Shown here: positions 1-7,709 of the stretch, one piece after another | How positions within the stretch are numbered: the first letter of the stretch is position 1 | Layout of the letters: every line of letters starts with the position of its first letter | NCBI GenBank assembly: GCA_023460315.1 | Contig: JAEWQO010000063.1 | Location: 1 to 64,000 of the forward strand | From: Actinomycetes bacterium | GTDB taxonomy: Bacteria; Actinomycetota; Coriobacteriia; Coriobacteriales; Eggerthellaceae | Direction of reading: 5' to 3' | DNA: 64,000 nucleotides | Made by a program: the position numbers and the translations under genes | The notes under the pieces: model-generated | The model's input: only the letters and a program-made list of their open reading frames with translations | What the model was told of the DNA's origin: nothing | The model's database searches: none

Positions 1-226
1 TTCTGACCTCCTTAATCGAAAACAGAGCACGATAAAGGTAAGCCAATCGATAATCGGTCAGCATGTTCACGCCGTTTTTGTTCAAAATCAAACGCCGGAA
101 GTGTTCATTTTTATTCTACGGAACACAACCGTTGCCTTTCCAAGCGGCTGGCATGCGCTCGTGTGCTTGGCCATGCGACGCTTCAGGGGCCTTTCCTCGT
201 GTCCCATACCGCCTTTGATGTCAGCC
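1..226. other. Left-edge stretch without a recognisable gene
   Basis: I see no convincing gene here on either strand; short open frames lack ribosome binding sites and family resemblance. It lies downstream of the leftward element genes. No copy of the tRNA-Pro 3' end is present, so the left boundary of the integrated element is not in this stretch. Confidence 0.5.
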
Positions 227-853
227 TTATTCATTGCTGCTCACCACGGGAAACGATTCAACCGCCGCATCAAGACCGTCGATGCCATCCGAGAGCTTCG
301 CGAAGATTTGGCCTCCGTTGTCTGAATAGGCCCGATCCGATATGATGGCGCGTCCGTATCCGACAGTTTCCGCCGTGATGTCAGCGATTCCCTTCAGATA
401 GGCTGGAAACGGATCGATCACGGTCATTCCCGCTCGCTCTGCGGCGGTCTGTATGGCCCTCATTCCCGTGTAGTTGCAGTCTGCTGCGTATCTGTCGTGG
501 AGGTCGCGAAGCTCTTTCTCCGTGAGCCTCACAGCGCCGCCGAGGATCGCCACATCTTGGGCCGTGAGCGCTTCCGGGTTTATCTTCAGCCCCCTGTCGA
601 TGGCCTTCTGCATGTCGGATTGGATCGCGCTCGCCGCATCCTCGAATTCCTCCTTGACGGCATCCTCCTGGGCTTGAATCTCTTCCAGCCGCTTCTGGTA
701 CCCGGCTTTGCCGGTGTATCCCTTGTCCAGATCGTCTTTCGCGTCTTTTCGCAAAGCGGCCAGCCCGGCTATCTTCTCGGAAGCTTCACCGGCCTTCTCG
801 AAAACCTTCCCGACATTCTCCCGCGCGGTTTCCGTAAGCTTGAATTTTGACAT
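227..853 (-). CDS. Hypothetical helical (coiled-coil-like) protein of the integrated element
   Basis: Predicted 208-residue cytosolic protein with no signal peptide or membrane segment. Residues about 10-110 are rich in Lys, Glu, Asp, Ala and Gln with few helix breakers, so a long helical or coiled-coil section is likely; the part after about residue 130 looks more globular. I do not recognise a family. The ATG is preceded by AGGAAA at good spacing. It lies 48 bases downstream of the DnaB-like ATPase gene on the same strand and is the last visible gene of the leftward element module, so it probably belongs to the mobile element. Size and charge would suit a scaffolding or accessory replication protein, but nothing in the sequence decides this. 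Confidence 0.7.
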   Translation of the reverse strand: MSKFKLTETARENVGKVFEKAGEASEKIAGLAALRKDAKDDLDKGYTGKAGYQKRLEEIQAQEDAVKEEFEDAASAIQSDMQKAIDRGLKINPEALTAQDVAILGGAVRLTEKELRDLHDRYAADCNYTGMRAIQTAAERAGMTVIDPFPAYLKGIADITAETVGYGRAIISDRAYSDNGGQIFAKLSDGIDGLDAAVESFPVVSSNE

Positions 854-901
854 TGCGTTTCCTATCTATCCGTTGGTTTCAACAGGCTCTTTGCCTGTCT
901 C

Positions 902-1792
902 TCACTGATTGGCCCGCTCGATGAAGCGCGATTCGCAGGCGTTGAACACGAGGGGCACGTCCCCGCACGATCCGAACCGGTTCTTCCGCACCGAGAGCGT
1001 CACGAGCCGCTTGGGCTTCGCCGCCTCCGCCTCGCGATCCTTCTCATCTTTGCCGTCGACGCTCAGGAACATGACGCATGAGGCGGAATACTCGATTTCC
1101 GACGAGCCGGAAAGGCTGGCGAGCTGCGCTCCGTCGCGCTTCTGGCGGTTCTTTGAGCTGATCACCAGCACGGGGGTGCGGTGGGCCTTGGCAAGGCCGC
1201 ACAGGCCGCGCATGTTCGCGGTGTGCGTCTGGTAGTCCGTCGCGTTGGGGTCGCCGTCCGAGGGCGGCAGGAGCTGCAGGTAGTCCACAACCAGGAGCGG
1301 CGCGAACTCCGCAACGCCGAAGCCGTCATAGATGCCTTGCAGCTCCTTCACGGTGATTCGCCCGTCTATGGTCGCGATGCCAGGCGCTATGCTGCTCCTG
1401 TAGCCTTCTATGGCCTCTCCCATGGCCTGTGTCCCGGCTTCGCCAAGCTTCTGGGGATTCATCAGCTCCCGCACGGTCAAGGGCGGCAGGGAGGGCGACA
1501 GCGCGCTCAGGCGTGAGAGGGACTTGGCGAGCATCTGCGGCGCTGACATCTCAAGGGAGACGAAGAGCGCCTTGCGGCTTCCGAACTGCGCCACGCGGTC
1601 TGCTATCTGAAGCGCAAGCGTCGTCTTTCCCGCTCCCGGCTCTGCGGCGAGGACGTACACCTCGGGATACAGCCCGCCTCCCAGGATTGCGTCAAGCGGC
1701 CCGAGGCCCGTCTTGCCGCACGGCCTCATGGCCGAGAGCTGGGAAACGAACTCGTCCAGCCGCTCGTCGTTCCATCGGATGCTCTCCGTCAT
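902..1792 (-). CDS. DnaB-like (RecA-fold) replicative helicase/ATPase of the element
   Basis: A 296-residue P-loop ATPase resembling the C-terminal domain of DnaB helicase. Walker A is EPGAGKTT (residues 51-58), a SLEMS motif follows near residue 79, and Walker B is LLVVDYLQLL (about 166-175). A later stretch, SSEIEYSASCVMFL, matches the DnaB region that reads SIEQDADVVMFL. The roughly 150-residue DnaB N-terminal domain is absent, so this is either a compact plasmid/phage helicase or a RepA/KaiC-type motor. The start is secured by GGGAGGTGA seven bases upstream of ATG. Next to the palindromes at 1949-2110 and downstream of a winged-helix gene, it probably acts in replication of the excised element. 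Confidence 0.85.
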   Translation of the reverse strand: MTESIRWNDERLDEFVSQLSAMRPCGKTGLGPLDAILGGGLYPEVYVLAAEPGAGKTTLALQIADRVAQFGSRKALFVSLEMSAPQMLAKSLSRLSALSPSLPPLTVRELMNPQKLGEAGTQAMGEAIEGYRSSIAPGIATIDGRITVKELQGIYDGFGVAEFAPLLVVDYLQLLPPSDGDPNATDYQTHTANMRGLCGLAKAHRTPVLVISSKNRQKRDGAQLASLSGSSEIEYSASCVMFLSVDGKDEKDREAEAAKPKRLVTLSVRKNRFGSCGDVPLVFNACESRFIERANQ

Positions 1793-1948
1793 CGCCCGTC
1801 ACCTCCCAGCCGCCTGCGCCTCGATGCGCGGGGCGGCGTTGCCGCGATGCCGTGGGTCTTTCTTGTCTGTGACATTCACTCTCCTGACCGCGTATCTCGG
1901 AAACGATTGAGCGTTTCCGGATACGCTCTTTATATGTTCTTGTTCTAC

Positions 1949-2073
1949 GTCCGGAATCCCGGACTTCTCAAAACTCCTTTTCAACTTCTTCAAACATACG
2001 TTGAACAGGAGTTACGGTCGCTCTATAGTCCGGAATCCCGGACTTCATGCCAAACGTCCGGAATCCCGGACTT
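1949..2073. repeat. Three identical 18-bp palindromic repeats (iteron-like)
   Basis: The sequence GTCCGGAATCCCGGACTT occurs at 1949-1966, 2028-2045 and 2056-2073. Each copy holds the palindrome GTCCGG-4-CCGGAC. Centre spacing is 79 and then 28 bases. All copies face the same way and lie in the 316-base gap (1793-2108) between the winged-helix gene and the DnaB-like gene. Candidate roles are replication-initiator binding sites (iterons), repressor operators, or RNA hairpins. Apart from these repeats and the hairpin at 2085-2110, I see nothing else convincing in that gap. Confidence 0.85.
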
Positions 2074-2084
2074 CCGAGGCTGTC

Positions 2085-2110
2085 GAGAAGTCCTGAAAAC
2101 CGGACTTCTC
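2085..2110 (-). terminator. Hairpin at the end of the winged-helix gene (terminator or regulatory)
   Basis: GAGAAGTCC and GGACTTCTC form a perfect 9-bp stem with an 8-base loop that overlaps the stop codon of the winged-helix gene. There is no U-tract, so simple intrinsic termination is uncertain. The arm GAAGTCC recurs in the three palindromes further downstream, so the hairpin may belong to the same control system. Confidence 0.5.
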
Positions 2111-2387
2111 AGAAGACCTGCGGGAAGCGATAGACGTTGCCTTTTCCGTGTCGCTCGCTGAGCAGGAAGCCGCCTTTGCGAAGCTCGCCTATCGCCTCGA
2201 ATACCTGCGTTCGTCCCCGTCCAGTTTTCCTCATGAGCAAAGGCGTTCCTACTACCGGCGTTTCTCCCGTCTGTGCGTTGCGGCACGTGACGAGGGCCGC
2301 ATAGACGCAGAACGCCGTCGAGGACACGGCAGGGCATACAGCGTCGAACTCCCGTTGCGACAGATAGCCTCCCGCCTCGCGTGCCAT
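2109..2387 (-). CDS. Small winged-helix DNA-binding protein (replication or regulation)
   Basis: A 92-residue protein. Residues about 20-40 look like helix 1 of a winged-helix fold (FCVYAALVTCRN). Residues 49-75 carry a recognition-helix pattern (LLMRKTGRGRTQVFEAIGELRKGGFL) followed by a wing and strand (SERHGKGNVYRF). This arrangement is common in plasmid and phage replication initiators and in MarR/GntR-like regulators. An overlapping frame of 124 codons exists, but only this one gives a folded-domain pattern. The ATG lies 6 bases after the preceding gene's stop, in an operon with the excisionase-like gene. The adjacent palindromes are its most plausible binding sites; this is an inference. 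Confidence 0.7.
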   Translation of the reverse strand: MAREAGGYLSQREFDAVCPAVSSTAFCVYAALVTCRNAQTGETPVVGTPLLMRKTGRGRTQVFEAIGELRKGGFLLSERHGKGNVYRFPQVF

Positions 2388-2393
2388 GGCCCG

Positions 2394-2582
2394 TCACCGT
2401 TCGAGCTGAGGGATCACGGGCGAGTCATACTTCTTCGCATAGGCAATGAAGAAATTGGCGCATACCCTTAACGTGCGGTCTCTGTGGTAGCGTTTCCTCT
2501 GTTCCAGGGTCATCTCTTCCCGCTGGCTCTGTTCCCCGGTCTGACCCATCCTTTCAAGTTGGGTAAGGTCACCGAGAGCCAT
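2394..2582 (-). CDS. Small hypothetical protein in the element operon
   Basis: A 62-residue charged protein with no recognised family. The first half is Gln/Glu/Arg-rich (residues 8-32) and the C-terminal half is more hydrophobic and aromatic (VCANFFIAYAKKY). It is squeezed between the excisionase-like gene (2-base gap) and the winged-helix gene (6-base gap), and this tight packing is the main reason to believe it is translated. No function can be assigned. Confidence 0.5.
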   Translation of the reverse strand: MALGDLTQLERMGQTGEQSQREEMTLEQRKRYHRDRTLRVCANFFIAYAKKYDSPVIPQLER

Positions 2583-2584
2583 AT

Positions 2585-2794
2585 CTACGCCTCCTGCACG
2601 TCCATGAAGTAAGCGGTGAGAAGCGCTTTCGGGACAAACCAGCGCCGCCCAATTTTGCGGCCAGGGAGGTTTCCTGCCCCAATCTCGCGGCGGACGGTCT
2701 GCTCAGAAAGTCCCGTCAGAGCCGCCACCCGGCAAACGGGAATGAGGTCGGATTCTCCTTCGAATAGGCTTGTTTCGGACATGATGGTTTTCAT
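2585..2794 (-). CDS. Excisionase-like helix-turn-helix protein
   Basis: A 69-residue protein with an HTH_17/MerR-like domain: PVCRVAALTGLSEQTVRREI followed by GRKIGRRWFVPKALL. This fold is typical of phage and ICE excisionases and of small regulators. A longer frame extends to 2887, but its first 31 codons run through the divergent promoter region, and GAAAGAAG upstream of the ATG at 2794 supports the shorter start (a second ATG follows four codons on). It heads the leftward operon and is divergent from the zinc-finger/integrase pair. It likely directs excision and/or regulates the divergent promoters. Confidence 0.75.
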   Translation of the reverse strand: MKTIMSETSLFEGESDLIPVCRVAALTGLSEQTVRREIGAGNLPGRKIGRRWFVPKALLTAYFMDVQEA

Positions 2795-2830
2795 AACTGC
2801 TTCTTTCTCTCTCTTGGGCTTAGGGAACGT

Positions 2831-2859
2831 TTGTACGTCCCGTTGCAGATTAGTATGAT
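2831..2859 (+). promoter_or_regulatory. Promoter for the zinc-finger/integrase operon
   Basis: TTGTAC at 2831-2836 and TATGAT at 2854-2859 are separated by 17 bases, giving a start near 2866 and a leader of about 44 bases before the ATG at 2910. It lies in the divergent gap with the excisionase-like gene, where a switch between integration and excision programmes would be expected. Confidence 0.6.
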
Positions 2860-2909
2860 ACAATGACGAGGAGCTAAAAAGAGACACGTTCTAGTCGGGA
2901 GATTTTGAT

Positions 2910-3839
2910 ATGCTTCTACACGCAAGAATGCTTGCCGGTTTGGGAAATTTTGTAATCTCGAAAGGAGACCTTCGCACCTATCGCTCAGAATCAGGGAAAT
3001 GGTTTTTCTGCGAAAGCTCTCCTGAGTCGAAAACAGTCATTGAAGTTCCCTTGGACTTGTCGCTACGGGAATTTGCCGATCTCGATTCATCTGATTTCGA
3101 GAAATTGAAAGCATTCCAAGAAAGATTTGGTCTGATATCGTCTCCCTACAGAAACATGCCAAGTCTTTCTAATCATCTCTCACATTTTAATGATGGCACC
3201 AAGCTGTTGATACTCAACTATTTTGAAGATGAAATTAATGCTTGCAAATATTCAAACCAAATGTGGCTTGAATATTCCCAGTGGTTAAGCCGCGAACATG
3301 GAGACGCGATTCTCAGTATTAACAATATGCATGATTGGCCCAAAGACGAGACTTTTCCTATACGTGCAAATTTCAGCTCGATGGACGAGGTGTCTCAAAC
3401 TGTCTCAAACGTGCAACACATGGTCAAGGCAACTTCGGCGGTAAAAATGGGGTCTCATTCGGAAACCGATGAAGAAATGGCGAGCCTTTTTTCAAGCATT
3501 ATTTCGGATATGGCGAGTCAAAAATTGCCGTTTTTTCAATACGTTATCGACGTTAGTCCAGATGAGGATACCCATTTACCAAACAGTGAAGTAACGCTCA
3601 TAGAAGCTTTAATGTTCAACCATGCGTTAAGCCTAGTTGATTCAGAGACGTTTAAAACGTGCGAGAATCCCGAATGCGGGCGCGTCTTTCAATACAAAAA
3701 AGGTGGCAGGCGTGCGGGTTCGAGGTACTGCTGCGACGAATGCCAATTGCGAGCAAAAAGGCTTCGACAAAATCAGAGAGAGAAGAAAAGCCGAAAAGAA
3801 AATAAAGATCAAACGAAACAAGCACGAAAGGACAGATAG
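2910..3839 (+). CDS. AT-rich zinc-finger protein translationally coupled to the integrase
   Basis: A 309-residue protein. The C-terminal end holds a treble-clef-like zinc-binding motif (Cys251 and Cys256 in CENPEC; Cys274, Cys275 and Cys278 in YCCDEC), which resembles the CGNR or SEC-C-like fingers of transcription factors. It is followed by a very basic tail (residues 283-309). The first 250 residues are not recognised and contain no membrane segment. The gene is visibly more AT-rich than its neighbours, a sign of separate origin. Its TAG stop touches the integrase ATG with no base between, so the two proteins are almost certainly co-translated. Likely a regulator or DNA-binding partner of integration; no function is demonstrated. 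Confidence 0.8.
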   Translation: MLLHARMLAGLGNFVISKGDLRTYRSESGKWFFCESSPESKTVIEVPLDLSLREFADLDSSDFEKLKAFQERFGLISSPYRNMPSLSNHLSHFNDGTKLLILNYFEDEINACKYSNQMWLEYSQWLSREHGDAILSINNMHDWPKDETFPIRANFSSMDEVSQTVSNVQHMVKATSAVKMGSHSETDEEMASLFSSIISDMASQKLPFFQYVIDVSPDEDTHLPNSEVTLIEALMFNHALSLVDSETFKTCENPECGRVFQYKKGGRRAGSRYCCDECQLRAKRLRQNQREKKSRKENKDQTKQARKDR

Positions 3840-5087
3840 ATGGCTAAGGGAGACGGAAGCATATACGAGCTGGGACGCAACAAGTGGCGCGTGTCGGTCG
3901 ACTTCGGGAAGAATCCCGTAACGGACAAGAGAGAGCGCGTCACGCGCGTTGTGAACGGCTCCAAGGCCGAGGCCCGCAAAGTGCGCGACAGGATGCGCAG
4001 AGAGCACGAGAGCGGCCTGAGCGTCGATGCTCAGGCAAGCTTGACGGGCGATTTCCTCAACCAATGGATAGACAACCGCAGGGCCGCGAACGATCTTGCG
4101 CACGCCACCATATCGAACTATGAGCGCTACATACGGGTATGGATAGCCCCGTATCTCGGAAGGGTCACGCTCAAAGACCTGAAGCCCTACACCGTCGAGT
4201 CATGGCATAGGAAAGCGCGGGAGGATGGAGCCTCCCCGCGCACCCTCCAAGCGGCCCATAAGGTGCTGAAACAGGCTTTGAAAGACGCAATGCGCTACGG
4301 ACTGACCCTCTCGAATCCCTGCGACATGGTGAAAACGCCCAAGGCCGAGACGAAGAAGAGAGGATACCTGACACCGGAAGAGGCCAGGAGGATGCTAGGA
4401 GTGCTTGACGGCATGGGAGACACGGGCTTCACCGTCGCCGTGAGGCTGGGGCTTGCCACTGGGGCGAGGCGTGGCGAGGTGTTGGGCCTCGTCTGGAAAA
4501 ACGTGGACACAGAGAACGCCACGGTTTCCATCGTGCAAAGCCTCGCGCAGGTCGACGGGGCCAAGAAGGAGCACCGGGCGGCGAAGGAGATAAAGGGAAC
4601 CAAGACGGAGAGCGGAAAGCGGAGGGTGTCGATTGACTCGGAGACGGCGAAGCGCCTGACGAGCTGGAAGAGGCTTCAGGCCATGGAACTCTACAGAATC
4701 GGAGTCAAGCAGTCTCAGGACACGCCGGTATGCGCCTCTTTGTACGAAGCCAAGATAGGCGGCATGGCCCCGTTTGCAGGAGGCTACCTCGATCCTCAGA
4801 AGTTCTCTAGTCAGTTCGCCTCGTTCTGCGAGGAAAACGGGTTCTACTCGACCACCGGCAAGCGGCTCTGCTTCCACGAGCTGAGGCACACCCAGGCCAC
4901 CTTGCTGCTGTCGAATGGCGAGGACATCATAAGCGTTGCGGGGAGGCTCGGACATGCCTCTCCAAGCATAACGAGCGACATGTACGCCCATGCCATGCCG
5001 GAGAAGGACAGGGAGTGCGCCGAGGTGATGGGAAACATCTTCGCCAAGCCGAAAGAAGCACCGATTCTAAGCGTGAAAACGGCCTGA
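3840..5087 (+). CDS. int: Tyrosine recombinase (integrase)
   Basis: A 415-residue phage/ICE integrase. The order is an N-terminal arm-binding AP2-like domain (residues 1-55), a SAM-like core-binding domain (about 70-160) and the catalytic domain. Catalytic residues are visible: Arg210 in TGARRGE, His346 and Arg349 in HELRH, His372 in LGH and the nucleophile Tyr382 in SDMYAH. Length and domain order are those of full, active integrases. It starts immediately after the zinc-finger gene and ends 100 bases from the 3' end of a tRNA-Pro gene, the classic target of this family. It should catalyse integration and, with the excisionase-like protein, excision of the element. Confidence 0.95.
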   Translation: MAKGDGSIYELGRNKWRVSVDFGKNPVTDKRERVTRVVNGSKAEARKVRDRMRREHESGLSVDAQASLTGDFLNQWIDNRRAANDLAHATISNYERYIRVWIAPYLGRVTLKDLKPYTVESWHRKAREDGASPRTLQAAHKVLKQALKDAMRYGLTLSNPCDMVKTPKAETKKRGYLTPEEARRMLGVLDGMGDTGFTVAVRLGLATGARRGEVLGLVWKNVDTENATVSIVQSLAQVDGAKKEHRAAKEIKGTKTESGKRRVSIDSETAKRLTSWKRLQAMELYRIGVKQSQDTPVCASLYEAKIGGMAPFAGGYLDPQKFSSQFASFCEENGFYSTTGKRLCFHELRHTQATLLLSNGEDIISVAGRLGHASPSITSDMYAHAMPEKDRECAEVMGNIFAKPKEAPILSVKTA

Positions 5088-5095
5088 TTTGCGCC

Positions 5096-5115
5096 GTTGG
5101 CACACGGTTGGCACA
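5096..5115. repeat. Tandem 9-bp repeats near the attachment end
   Basis: GTTGGCACA occurs at 5096-5104 and 5107-5115, an 11-base period that puts both copies on the same DNA face. Location between the integrase stop and the tRNA target fits arm-type integrase or excisionase sites. This is an inference from position and spacing. Confidence 0.5.
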
Positions 5116-5137
5116 TTTTCGATGTCTCATGCTGTGA

Positions 5138-5174
5138 TAAAAAAGAAAGAGGCCAGACTTTTATAGAGTCTGGC
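5138..5174 (-). terminator. Intrinsic terminator of tRNA-Pro
   Basis: A 9-bp stem (GGCCAGACT / AGTCTGGCC) at 5151-5174, read on the minus strand, is followed by TCTTTCTTTTTT. It lies 13 bases past the encoded CCA of tRNA-Pro. If the attachment core lies in the tRNA 3' end, this terminator was supplied by the element. Confidence 0.8.
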
Positions 5175-5187
5175 CTGCATGAATATC

Positions 5188-5264
<77 letters not shown>

Positions 5265-5308
5265 TTAGGCCTGCTTGAATGTTCAAAACTTCCCAAGCAG
5301 CGTTGATT

Positions 5309-5337
5309 ATATTAACCGTAAGTCAGCGTGTTTGCAA
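5309..5337 (-). promoter_or_regulatory. Promoter for tRNA-Pro
   Basis: On the minus strand TTGCAA (5332-5337) and TAATAT (5309-5314) are separated by 17 bases, about 38 bases upstream of the mature tRNA 5' end. Confidence 0.65.
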
Positions 5338-5386
5338 GGTGTAATTTCATCCGTATCAAAGGATGGCCTTCGGATCCGATCCAGTC

Positions 5387-6640
5387 TCAGCCTTCAACTG
5401 CATCATTCCCGCTCTCTGAGGCCAGAAGGTGCAGAGCATGGTCCAAGATCATATCCGCCAAACGCTCCTTGGGCATGACAGGAAACTCTTCCACCTCGTC
5501 AGCCGAGACAAAACAGGCCTCGTTGTCATCGGAACCAAACGTGCGATCTTCGCCCACCTGATTGCCCACGATGAGATCGGCATGTTTTGACGTCAATTTC
5601 TTCCGCGCGTTTTTCACGACATCGTCCGTCTCGGCCGCAAAGCCAACGACAACCTGATCGAAACGCTTGCGTGCGCCGAGCGTGCTCAGTATGTCAGGGT
5701 TCTCGACAAGCTCTATCGAGTCAAGCGATGCGTCATCGCGCCCCTTCTTCAACTTGTGGTCGGCGGCTTGCTTGGGCCTCATGTCGGCCACCGCCGCAGC
5801 GAACAAGGCAATGTCAACGGATGGAAAGACCTCTTCGGCTGCAGCCAGCATGTCAAGAGCCGTATTCGCCGCAATCAGGCTGACGCCCTCCGGTGCAGGC
5901 AAGGACACCGGCCCCGAGACAAGGATCACCTCGGCACCGCGGCGGGCCGCTGCCCGGGCGAGCGCGTAACCCATCTTGCCCGAAGAGCGATTCGAAAGAT
6001 AACGCACCGGATCAATCGGCTCCACCGTGGGACCAGCGGTGACCATGACGCGTTGCCCTGCAAGATCACGTTTCATGCCCAGCTCTTCAAGGGTTGCCGC
6101 CACGATGTCCTCAACGTCGGCAAGTCGCCCGCGCCCAATGTCTCCGCAAGCCAAATAGCCATCGCCGGCATCAATGATGCGAGCACCTCGAATCTGCAGT
6201 TTTCCGATGTTGTATCGCGTTGCAGCGTTCTCGTACATATTGACGTTCATGGCCGGCGCGATGATCAGAGGAGCCGTGGTTGCCAGCGCCGTGGTCGTCA
6301 GAAGATCGTCAGCGATTCCATTCGCGATTTTAGCGATGACATTTGCCGTGCAAGGAGCTATGAGAAACGCGTCCGCCTCTTGAGCGAGCGAGATGTGATG
6401 AATGGGATCTGAGGGGCTGTCAAAGAGTCCCACGGCCACTGGCTCACGCGTCAGGGCACGAAATGTCGTCGGACCGACGAATTCGGTCGCGTGTTCAGTC
6501 ATGACAACCTTCACGCGAATGCCGGCCTTTTGAAGGGCCCGCACAATCTCACACGATTTATAGGCCGCAATGCAGCCAGTCACGCCCACGAGCACGCAGG
6601 GCTGGTCAGCTGTGGCTTTTTCAGGAGTGGAGTCACTCAT
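5387..6640 (-). CDS. coaBC: Bifunctional phosphopantothenoylcysteine decarboxylase / phosphopantothenate-cysteine ligase
   Basis: A 417-residue coenzyme A enzyme. The N-terminal flavoprotein half (CoaC) begins GVTGCIAAYK and carries PAMNVNMYENAAT (PxMNxxM) and the substrate-clamp motif ACGDIGRGRL. The C-terminal CoaB half starts at VTAGPTVEPID and holds RYLSNRSSGKMG and the KLKK loop. It joins cysteine to 4'-phosphopantothenate and decarboxylates the product to 4'-phosphopantetheine. The ATG at 6640 is chosen because AGGAGG lies eight bases upstream; longer in-frame extensions run into hemH. It overlaps the end of hemH by 8 bases, so the two are co-transcribed. The coaX gene at 16219-17055 supplies the first step of the pathway. 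Confidence 0.95.
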   Translation of the reverse strand: MSDSTPEKATADQPCVLVGVTGCIAAYKSCEIVRALQKAGIRVKVVMTEHATEFVGPTTFRALTREPVAVGLFDSPSDPIHHISLAQEADAFLIAPCTANVIAKIANGIADDLLTTTALATTAPLIIAPAMNVNMYENAATRYNIGKLQIRGARIIDAGDGYLACGDIGRGRLADVEDIVAATLEELGMKRDLAGQRVMVTAGPTVEPIDPVRYLSNRSSGKMGYALARAAARRGAEVILVSGPVSLPAPEGVSLIAANTALDMLAAAEEVFPSVDIALFAAAVADMRPKQAADHKLKKGRDDASLDSIELVENPDILSTLGARKRFDQVVVGFAAETDDVVKNARKKLTSKHADLIVGNQVGEDRTFGSDDNEACFVSADEVEEFPVMPKERLADMILDHALHLLASESGNDAVEG

Positions 6641-7655
6641 TGGAATCCTCCTCAAGATAGGGCCGAAGGACGTCGGACAGCACTTTGACGTGTGCGCGGC
6701 TTCGGTCAAGGCAGGGAACATAAACGAAATTCCCCTCGATCGGTTCACGACCACGATCAAGAATCTCATTGAAGTAGTGGGGCTTGAGCTCATGCCCTAT
6801 GTCGTAGAGCGTCTCAAGGCAATCAACGGCGAATCCTGGGCAGATGAGAAACACGCGGCCCACCTCTGCCTCCGCCCATCGGGAAAGGACATCCTTCGTA
6901 TAGGGCGAGAGCCAGTCCCGAGCCTTGTCGAACCGGCAGTGGTAGCCGATTGTCCAGCGGCTGCGCTCAATCCCCAGCTCTCCCGCCACCTGCAGGCTCG
7001 ACGAACCAGCCTGCAACTCATACGTGTCGCCCGCCTCTATGTCCTTGAGCGGAATCGAATGGAACGAGAACAGCACTTTATCAGTCGATGCAACATCAAA
7101 TCCTGCATGGAGGAGAGATGACGCAAGCGCCTTGATGTAGGTTGGATTGTCGTGATAGTTTTCCACGAAGTCGCAGCAGACGTTCCAATGTGCCTTTTCC
7201 ACTTCGCGGCTGATGCTGTCAGACACCGATCCCGTGGTCGACAGGGCACTTTGGGGATACAGGGGCAGAACGACAAGCCGATCGCATCCCGCTTCTTTCA
7301 GTTCACGCACGGCTGCGCGGATCGATGGCTCACTGTAGCTCATGCCACAGCGGACAATCACCTTGTAGCCCTCGTGCTCAAATACCTTTGACAGGCCCGA
7401 GACAAGCTTTTCGTGAGCAACCGCAAAAGGCGAACCCTCTTCCGACCAGATGGCTTTGTACTTTTCCGCCGAAACCTTCCCACGCCGCGGAAGAATGCAG
7501 AGATGCAGGATGAGCCACCATCCCACGCGATTCATAGGCGCTATGCGCCTATCCATGAGAAATTTTGCGAGATACTTCCGCACTGCCTGCGGCCGAGGCG
7601 CAGCTGGCGTGCCCGTATTGACGAGCAGAATCCCGCAACGTTGTGCCGCTTGCAC
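6633..7655 (-). CDS. hemH: Ferrochelatase (coproporphyrin III type)
   Basis: A 340-residue class II chelatase that inserts Fe2+ into a porphyrin; in actinomycetes the substrate is usually coproporphyrin III. Seen in the sequence: start GILLVNTGTP, catalytic His in FSFHSIPLKD, WLSPYTKDVL, and the conserved Glu in CPGFAVDCLET. The start is GTG with AGGAAGG ten bases upstream. No other haem gene is visible in this window. Its stop lies inside the coaBC start region (8-base overlap), which implies translational coupling between haem and coenzyme A genes. A 14-bp perfect palindrome lies about 40 bases upstream. Confidence 0.92.
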   Translation of the reverse strand: MQAAQRCGILLVNTGTPAAPRPQAVRKYLAKFLMDRRIAPMNRVGWWLILHLCILPRRGKVSAEKYKAIWSEEGSPFAVAHEKLVSGLSKVFEHEGYKVIVRCGMSYSEPSIRAAVRELKEAGCDRLVVLPLYPQSALSTTGSVSDSISREVEKAHWNVCCDFVENYHDNPTYIKALASSLLHAGFDVASTDKVLFSFHSIPLKDIEAGDTYELQAGSSSLQVAGELGIERSRWTIGYHCRFDKARDWLSPYTKDVLSRWAEAEVGRVFLICPGFAVDCLETLYDIGHELKPHYFNEILDRGREPIEGNFVYVPCLDRSRAHVKVLSDVLRPYLEEDSNE

Positions 7656-7695
7656 GCTGCGATCACCTTCCTAAAATGCCGTTGAGTCATCCTTC

Positions 7696-7709
7696 GGGAG
7701 CATGCTCCC
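7696..7709. promoter_or_regulatory. Perfect 14-bp palindrome upstream of hemH
   Basis: GGGAGCATGCTCCC is fully self-complementary and sits 41-54 bases upstream of the hemH GTG, in the 203-base gap with rluD. It is a candidate operator for a dimeric regulator of hemH/coaBC. The rest of the gap (7656-7858) shows nothing else I can name. Confidence 0.35.

Noticed and set aside
1799..1993. 64-codon frame (TTG start) between the winged-helix and DnaB-like genes
   Set aside because: It ends 6 bases before the DnaB-like ATG and could be translated, but it starts with TTG without a ribosome site and crosses one palindrome; too weak to call.
2023..2397. 124-codon frame overlapping the winged-helix gene
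   Set aside because: Runs through the palindromes and gives an Arg-rich sequence without a fold; the 92-codon frame has a clear winged-helix pattern.
1..5187. Left attachment site of the integrated element
   Set aside because: No second copy of the tRNA-Pro 3' end is found here, so the left end must lie outside the window.
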